A stretch of DNA of 64,000 bases from JTS-AC122 sp050246015. GTDB lineage: Bacteria > Planctomycetota > Phycisphaerae > Phycisphaerales > UBA1924. The DNA lies in the NCBI GenBank assembly GCA_050246015.1, contig JBFWWU010000002.1:124001-188000 (forward strand), in the 5' to 3' direction. The notes below the pieces were generated by a model. That model did not search any database. It worked only from the letters and a program-made list of their open reading frames with translations, and was not told the origin of the DNA. Of the stretch, positions 60,339 through 64,000 are shown piece after piece (the stretch's first letter is position 1; every line of letters starts with the position of its first letter). The position numbers were made by a program, and so were the translations under genes.

Positions 60339-62498
60339 TCAGGCCCGCATGCATTTCATGGCGAGGAAGAGCGGGATCTCGCGGCGGGCGCGGTTTTCTT
60401 CCTGGGCGCGCGGGCCGGAGTTGCTCACTCGCAGCCCGGGCCACTCTTCCACCGCGATGATCGAGAAGCCCGCCGCCGCCAGCAGCCGGACATACGTCTG
60501 GATGGGACGGTGAAACGTCCACGTGACGACATTGGGATCGGCGCCGGGGTGCATCTGGATCCGCTTGTGCCCGAGGGAGAGGTACCCATCGATCCGGCGG
60601 TACTGCTTGCCGGCCCGGGCGTCCCAATCCCACGACGACTGGCCCGCGCCGCGGAACGCCGGGTGGGAGATGATGATGGTGAACGACCCGCCCGGGCGGA
60701 GCGCGCCGTGCACCCCGGCGAACACCGGCTCCAGCGGATCGATGTTTCCCAGCGCCATCACGCACGCGGCCGCGTCGAACCCCTCCAGCGCGGGCGCGAC
60801 CGACCCCAGTTCGCGGGCGTCGGCGACCAGGAACATCGGCGCCGGCGACCCCGAGCCGGTTTCCGCCTCGGCGCGGCGCTTGGCGGCGTTGATCAACTGC
60901 GGCGAAAGATCCGCGCCCGTCGCGTGCGCGCCGGCCTGTGCAAGCCGGCGGCAGAGTTGCCCTTGCCCGCACGCCACATCCAGCACGCGCATACCCGGCG
61001 CCGGATCGATCAGCCGGATCGCCCCCGGCAGAATCACGTTCTCGTAGTGATCGTTCCCGCGGTCATCGAGCAGGTCGTCGTACCACGAGGCCACCCGGTC
61101 CCACGACGTGTCGCGCGAAGGCAACTCGCCGGGGGACGACGGCGTCGGCGCGACCGCCGACGCCTGCCGAGCGGCATCGCTGCGAACCACCGTCGCGGGG
61201 GGCTCGGCGCCCACCAGGCGATAGAACGGCGCGGGGGCCGGGCTCGTGAACTTCTGGCGCAGCCCCGTGCGAGGGTGGGAGAACCCCAGTTCGGTCGCGT
61301 GCAGCGCCAGGCGGTTCAGCGCATCGGTCACGGCGCTGTACCGGAAGTCGCCCACCAGCGGATGCCCGAGCGACGCCATGTGCGCCCGGATCTGGTGCTT
61401 GCGGCCCGTCTCCAGGCGGATGTTCAGCAGCGATGTGCCGTCGATATCTCGCATGTGCGGCCCGGCCGGCCGCGCCGCGATCACCCGGTAATGCGTCACG
61501 GCGAGCTTGGCGGGCTCATCGCCGGGCGTCCCGTTGATCAGATCCCGAGGCGGCCCGCGGTACTTGGATGGGTCGAGGCTGATGACCTTTCCGGACGGCT
61601 CCTCGCGCAGGAACGACTGGCACGTGCCGGTGTGCCCCGCCTCCCCGACGACGCCCTCGGCGACCGCCACGTATATGCGGTGCGCCCGCTTGGCGCGGAA
61701 CTCTTCCTTGAGGCTCTCGAAGGCGTGCGGCGTCTTGGCGAAGACCAGCAGCCCGCTGGCTTCCTTGTCCAGCCGATGAATGACCCAGACCCGTTGCCGG
61801 TAGTCACGCCCCCCATCGCGGGCGTGCGAGCGCCGGATCCCTCCACGACCACCCACGTATTCCTTGAGGATATCAAAGAGCGTGCCGGAGTTGACGCGCG
61901 TGGGATCCGCGGTGATCATGCCCGCGGGCTTGTCGACCACGATCACGTCCGCGTCTTCGAACACGATCCGCACACCCCCGGAAAGAAATCGATCTCGCCC
62001 GGATCGCGGGTCGTGGCCGCTCGAATCGAGTCGGGGCGCGTGCGCGGCGGCGGAGAATACTCCCGGGCCCGCGCGCCGCGCTTCTCGCTCCTGGCGCCGC
62101 ACCCGCGCCTTGGCCTGCTGGGCCAGGTCCTGCATCTCCTGCGGCGAATGATGGTCCTGATCTTCGAGCGAGACGACCGGCTGACCCGGGGGCATCTGGG
62201 CCGCGTCGGGGGAGACCGGGGCGGCCGGCGTCGCCGCCGGCGCGTGCGGATCGCTCGGACCCGGCGGAGGGAGGTACACCACGTCGCCGGGCGCGAGCAA
62301 GGCGGACACATCGGTCGCGGGAGCCTCGTTGATGGTCACGCCACCGCGAGCCACCAGCCGGCGCCGCTCGCGCTTGGTGAGGTTCGGCAATCGGGCCGCG
62401 ATGACGTCGTCGAGCGTGCGCGACTCGGGCGGTGAGTCGGCCTGGACCGACTGCGGCGCCGCGTGCTGATCATGCTGTGCAAAGCCGTCACCCGACAT
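60339..62498 (-). CDS. Fused RluA pseudouridine synthase and SAM-dependent methyltransferase
   Basis: A 719-residue bifunctional protein. Residues about 28-75 are an S4-type RNA-binding domain. Residues 75-170 are Pro/Ala-rich linker. The RluA catalytic domain spans about 175-430 with HRLDKEASG (catalytic Asp244) and GRKHQIRAHMASLGHPLVGD. A linker of about 40 residues leads to a class I methyltransferase (about 465-700) with motif I VLDVACGQGQLCRRL, motif II-type acidic residue after TGADLS, and VVTWTFHRPIQTYVRLLAAA near the end. The order S4, pseudouridine synthase, methyltransferase suggests two modifications on one RNA, possibly rRNA. Both halves are complete with no internal stop or frame break. 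It is convergent with 59764-60309. Confidence 0.85.
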   Translation of the reverse strand: MSGDGFAQHDQHAAPQSVQADSPPESRTLDDVIAARLPNLTKRERRRLVARGGVTINEAPATDVSALLAPGDVVYLPPPGPSDPHAPAATPAAPVSPDAAQMPPGQPVVSLEDQDHHSPQEMQDLAQQAKARVRRQEREARRAGPGVFSAAAHAPRLDSSGHDPRSGRDRFLSGGVRIVFEDADVIVVDKPAGMITADPTRVNSGTLFDILKEYVGGRGGIRRSHARDGGRDYRQRVWVIHRLDKEASGLLVFAKTPHAFESLKEEFRAKRAHRIYVAVAEGVVGEAGHTGTCQSFLREEPSGKVISLDPSKYRGPPRDLINGTPGDEPAKLAVTHYRVIAARPAGPHMRDIDGTSLLNIRLETGRKHQIRAHMASLGHPLVGDFRYSAVTDALNRLALHATELGFSHPRTGLRQKFTSPAPAPFYRLVGAEPPATVVRSDAARQASAVAPTPSSPGELPSRDTSWDRVASWYDDLLDDRGNDHYENVILPGAIRLIDPAPGMRVLDVACGQGQLCRRLAQAGAHATGADLSPQLINAAKRRAEAETGSGSPAPMFLVADARELGSVAPALEGFDAAACVMALGNIDPLEPVFAGVHGALRPGGSFTIIISHPAFRGAGQSSWDWDARAGKQYRRIDGYLSLGHKRIQMHPGADPNVVTWTFHRPIQTYVRLLAAAGFSIIAVEEWPGLRVSNSGPRAQEENRARREIPLFLAMKCMRA

Positions 62499-62568
62499 CG
62501 TTCAAGCGTATGTCGGGAGGCCGGGTCGATTCGAGTCGTCGCGGAAATGATTGCGCGGCTCGCTCCGG

Positions 62569-63588
62569 TCAGTTCGAGCGGGCTGTCTGGGCCGGGAACG
62601 TCGGCTGCGTCGTATACACATTGTCGGACCGCGTCCCCGCGTCGCCGTCGGCGCCCGGAGAATAGAAGTAGACGCGGCTGCCGACGCACGTCCCCTCGTC
62701 GGAGTCGCCGACGTAGTCGCCCATGAGCACCGTGGGATTGAACGGACGATACGAGCGGGTGAACATCGCCGACGTGGGTCGCGACGGTCCCGCCGGGAGT
62801 TGCTCCCACGCCGGTTCGACCTGCACGGCGTTTCGCGCGGGGTGCTGCGCATCCGCGCCGTCCTGAACCCAGGCCCCGGAAGCGTCCTGGTAGAAATAGC
62901 GGCCCCATCCCCCATGAAAGGCCGGATGCACGACCCGCATTGGGTAGCCGAACGCATCCGTCGGGACGGGCACGCGCAGGCGGCGCAGCACCGGCATGCC
63001 CGTCGGGAGTTCGGTCACCGGATCAAGACGCCATCCCCACGCCCAGACATCCGTCGTCCGGATCAACTTCGGATCCAGCCGCTCCATCGCTCGCTTCACT
63101 TCCGGAGCATCCGACGCGGCCAGCAGAAACAGCGCGCCCGTGGGTTGCGCCGGGTCCAGTTCGCGGTCGAACCGCGCGCCCCCGGGATTGCCGCTCGGCG
63201 AGGGCGGCGTCGGGCGGGCCTCGTACCGCCCGTCAACGATCGGGAATATGTACTCGGCGTTCGAATCGACTTGATCCGGCAGGTTGGCGTCGCCGGGGTT
63301 GCCCGTGTTGGACTGCGTTCGCTTCGTGCGAACCCATGACGGCACCTGCCCGCTCTTGAGCGTCGAGTATTCGGTCGCCATCGAATCGAGCGCCTCGATC
63401 GCGTTCCTGGTCGCGTTGAACTTCCCCCCCGTAGTCACTCGGCTGGCGAGCCCGATCACCAGCGCGACGAGCACGCCCAGGATCGCCAGGACGGCCATCG
63501 TTTCAATCAGGGTGAATCCGATGGGGCGCCGGCGGCGCATCGCCCGCCACGGTTGAAGTTCATGCGAATAACGTGGCGATGCATTCAT
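62569..63588 (-). CDS. Type II secretion/pilin-like prepilin, long form
   Basis: A 339-residue pseudopilin or pilin. After a short basic leader the prepilin motif RPIGFTLIETMAVLAILGVL appears (peptidase cuts after the Gly, then Phe and Glu+5), followed by a large periplasmic part with a repeated structure about 60-330. The C-terminal blocks RVYFYSPGADGDAGTRSDNV and an Asn/Asp/Gly-rich stretch fit the planctomycete long prepilins, which often carry their own domain. The start at 63588 (MNASPRYSHE) has GGAG 8 nt upstream; longer frames have no support. No other type II secretion gene is nearby. Confidence 0.78.
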   Translation of the reverse strand: MNASPRYSHELQPWRAMRRRRPIGFTLIETMAVLAILGVLVALVIGLASRVTTGGKFNATRNAIEALDSMATEYSTLKSGQVPSWVRTKRTQSNTGNPGDANLPDQVDSNAEYIFPIVDGRYEARPTPPSPSGNPGGARFDRELDPAQPTGALFLLAASDAPEVKRAMERLDPKLIRTTDVWAWGWRLDPVTELPTGMPVLRRLRVPVPTDAFGYPMRVVHPAFHGGWGRYFYQDASGAWVQDGADAQHPARNAVQVEPAWEQLPAGPSRPTSAMFTRSYRPFNPTVLMGDYVGDSDEGTCVGSRVYFYSPGADGDAGTRSDNVYTTQPTFPAQTARSN

Positions 63589-64000
63589 GTTCTGTTCTCC
63601 TTCGATCCTGAAACGGCGAACGCCAGAGAGGAGAGAATCTCGCAGTCTATACGTAAGAAACATCGACGGGATGCCCGCCCCACCAATCGTTATCACTCCG
63701 ACTGGCCCTTCCGGCCGCGGCCCCGCAAAAAGAAACGCCTTCCGACCAAAAGAGAAGATAGAGAACGGGCGCCCGGGGGTATAAGATAGCCGGTGAGGGA
63801 GACCGCGGACCGGGTTCCGGGTCACCGATGCATGGAGAGAGAGTGCGCTATGTACGCGCCGCACGCCCGAAAGCGTGCGGGAATGTGGTGTTTCCCACAT
63901 CAGTCGGCTATGGCGCCGGCGCCCACTCTGCTGTGTATGTGTGATGGACTCGAATCGCGACACGCCAACCTTGGATGCTTCTGCCGCGACGACCGACAAG
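63589..64000. other. Upstream region of the prepilin gene, 412 nt, reaching the window end
   Basis: Contains the promoter region of the minus-strand prepilin gene. An AT-richer patch lies at 63640-63760. No convincing promoter pair, RNA gene or repeat was recognised, and no supported coding frame on either strand reaches the window end. Confidence 0.4.

Overview
The window looks like chromosomal DNA of a planctomycete, most likely class Phycisphaerae. This rests on sequence habits rather than on a marker-gene tree. The DNA is GC-rich. There are secreted proteins with a VPAPGAAALLGLGG...RRR sorting tail, a giant protein with an LEPR-XLL-type N-terminus, tails with the NSQDFF / DFNxDG pattern of GC-type dockerins, CGYNLRG zinc-ribbon membrane proteins, a VIT-VWA protein and a long-form type II prepilin. 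No tRNA, rRNA, CRISPR array, prophage, transposase or integrase was seen.

Layout. 1-2.1 kb: 3' part of an RluA pseudouridine synthase and a PEP-CTERM-type exported protein. 2.2-7.4 kb (minus strand): a membrane zinc-ribbon protein, a lipoprotein, and three tightly overlapping genes (dockerin-like anchored protein, exported protein, VIT-VWA protein). 7.6-10 kb: an isolated atpD, a CsbD-like protein and a YjbQ-family protein. 10.2-13.2 kb (minus): acyl-CoA mutase large subunit with an in-frame repeat insertion, a zinc-ribbon membrane protein and a YkgJ-type Cys-cluster protein. 13.4-17.9 kb: yidC, a DUF1275-STAS fusion and a sirtuin without the zinc cysteines. 18-25.7 kb: one 2567-residue surface protein built from PPC-like repeats. 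26-35 kb: housekeeping and small genes, including STAS, NIDO/PEP-CTERM, DUF1015, CDGSH, triple FKBP, pyrB, a fluoride riboswitch with crcB, UspA and trmL. 35-43 kb: an amidase, then a minus-strand run with an FG-GAP protein, a degenerate alpha/beta hydrolase, a squalene-cyclase-like repeat protein, an unrecognised protein and a GT2 glycosyltransferase. 43.6-59.6 kb: rpoB-rpoC in the middle, bracketed by two related two-gene cassettes (exported repeat protein plus FG-GAP/GC-dockerin protein) in opposite orientation. 59.7-64 kb: a DUF4190/pseudopilin-G-like hybrid, a pseudouridine synthase-methyltransferase fusion and a type II prepilin.

How the parts work together. Core functions (transcription, membrane protein insertion, ATP synthesis, pyrimidine synthesis, RNA modification) are interspersed with many exported, surface-anchored repeat proteins. 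The most notable observation is a 10-bp tandem repeat inside the signal-peptide region of the exported protein at 57.9-59.6 kb. Its present copy number puts the natural ATG out of frame, which is what a phase-variable switch would look like. Its counterpart cassette at 43.6-46.2 kb carries a frame-disrupted FG-GAP/dockerin gene. Other unusual points are the loss of the second zinc site in RpoC, the RluA-methyltransferase fusion, the DUF1275-STAS fusion and a short-unit repeat embedded in the acyl-CoA mutase gene. Functional statements are inferences from motifs read by eye. No database search was possible.
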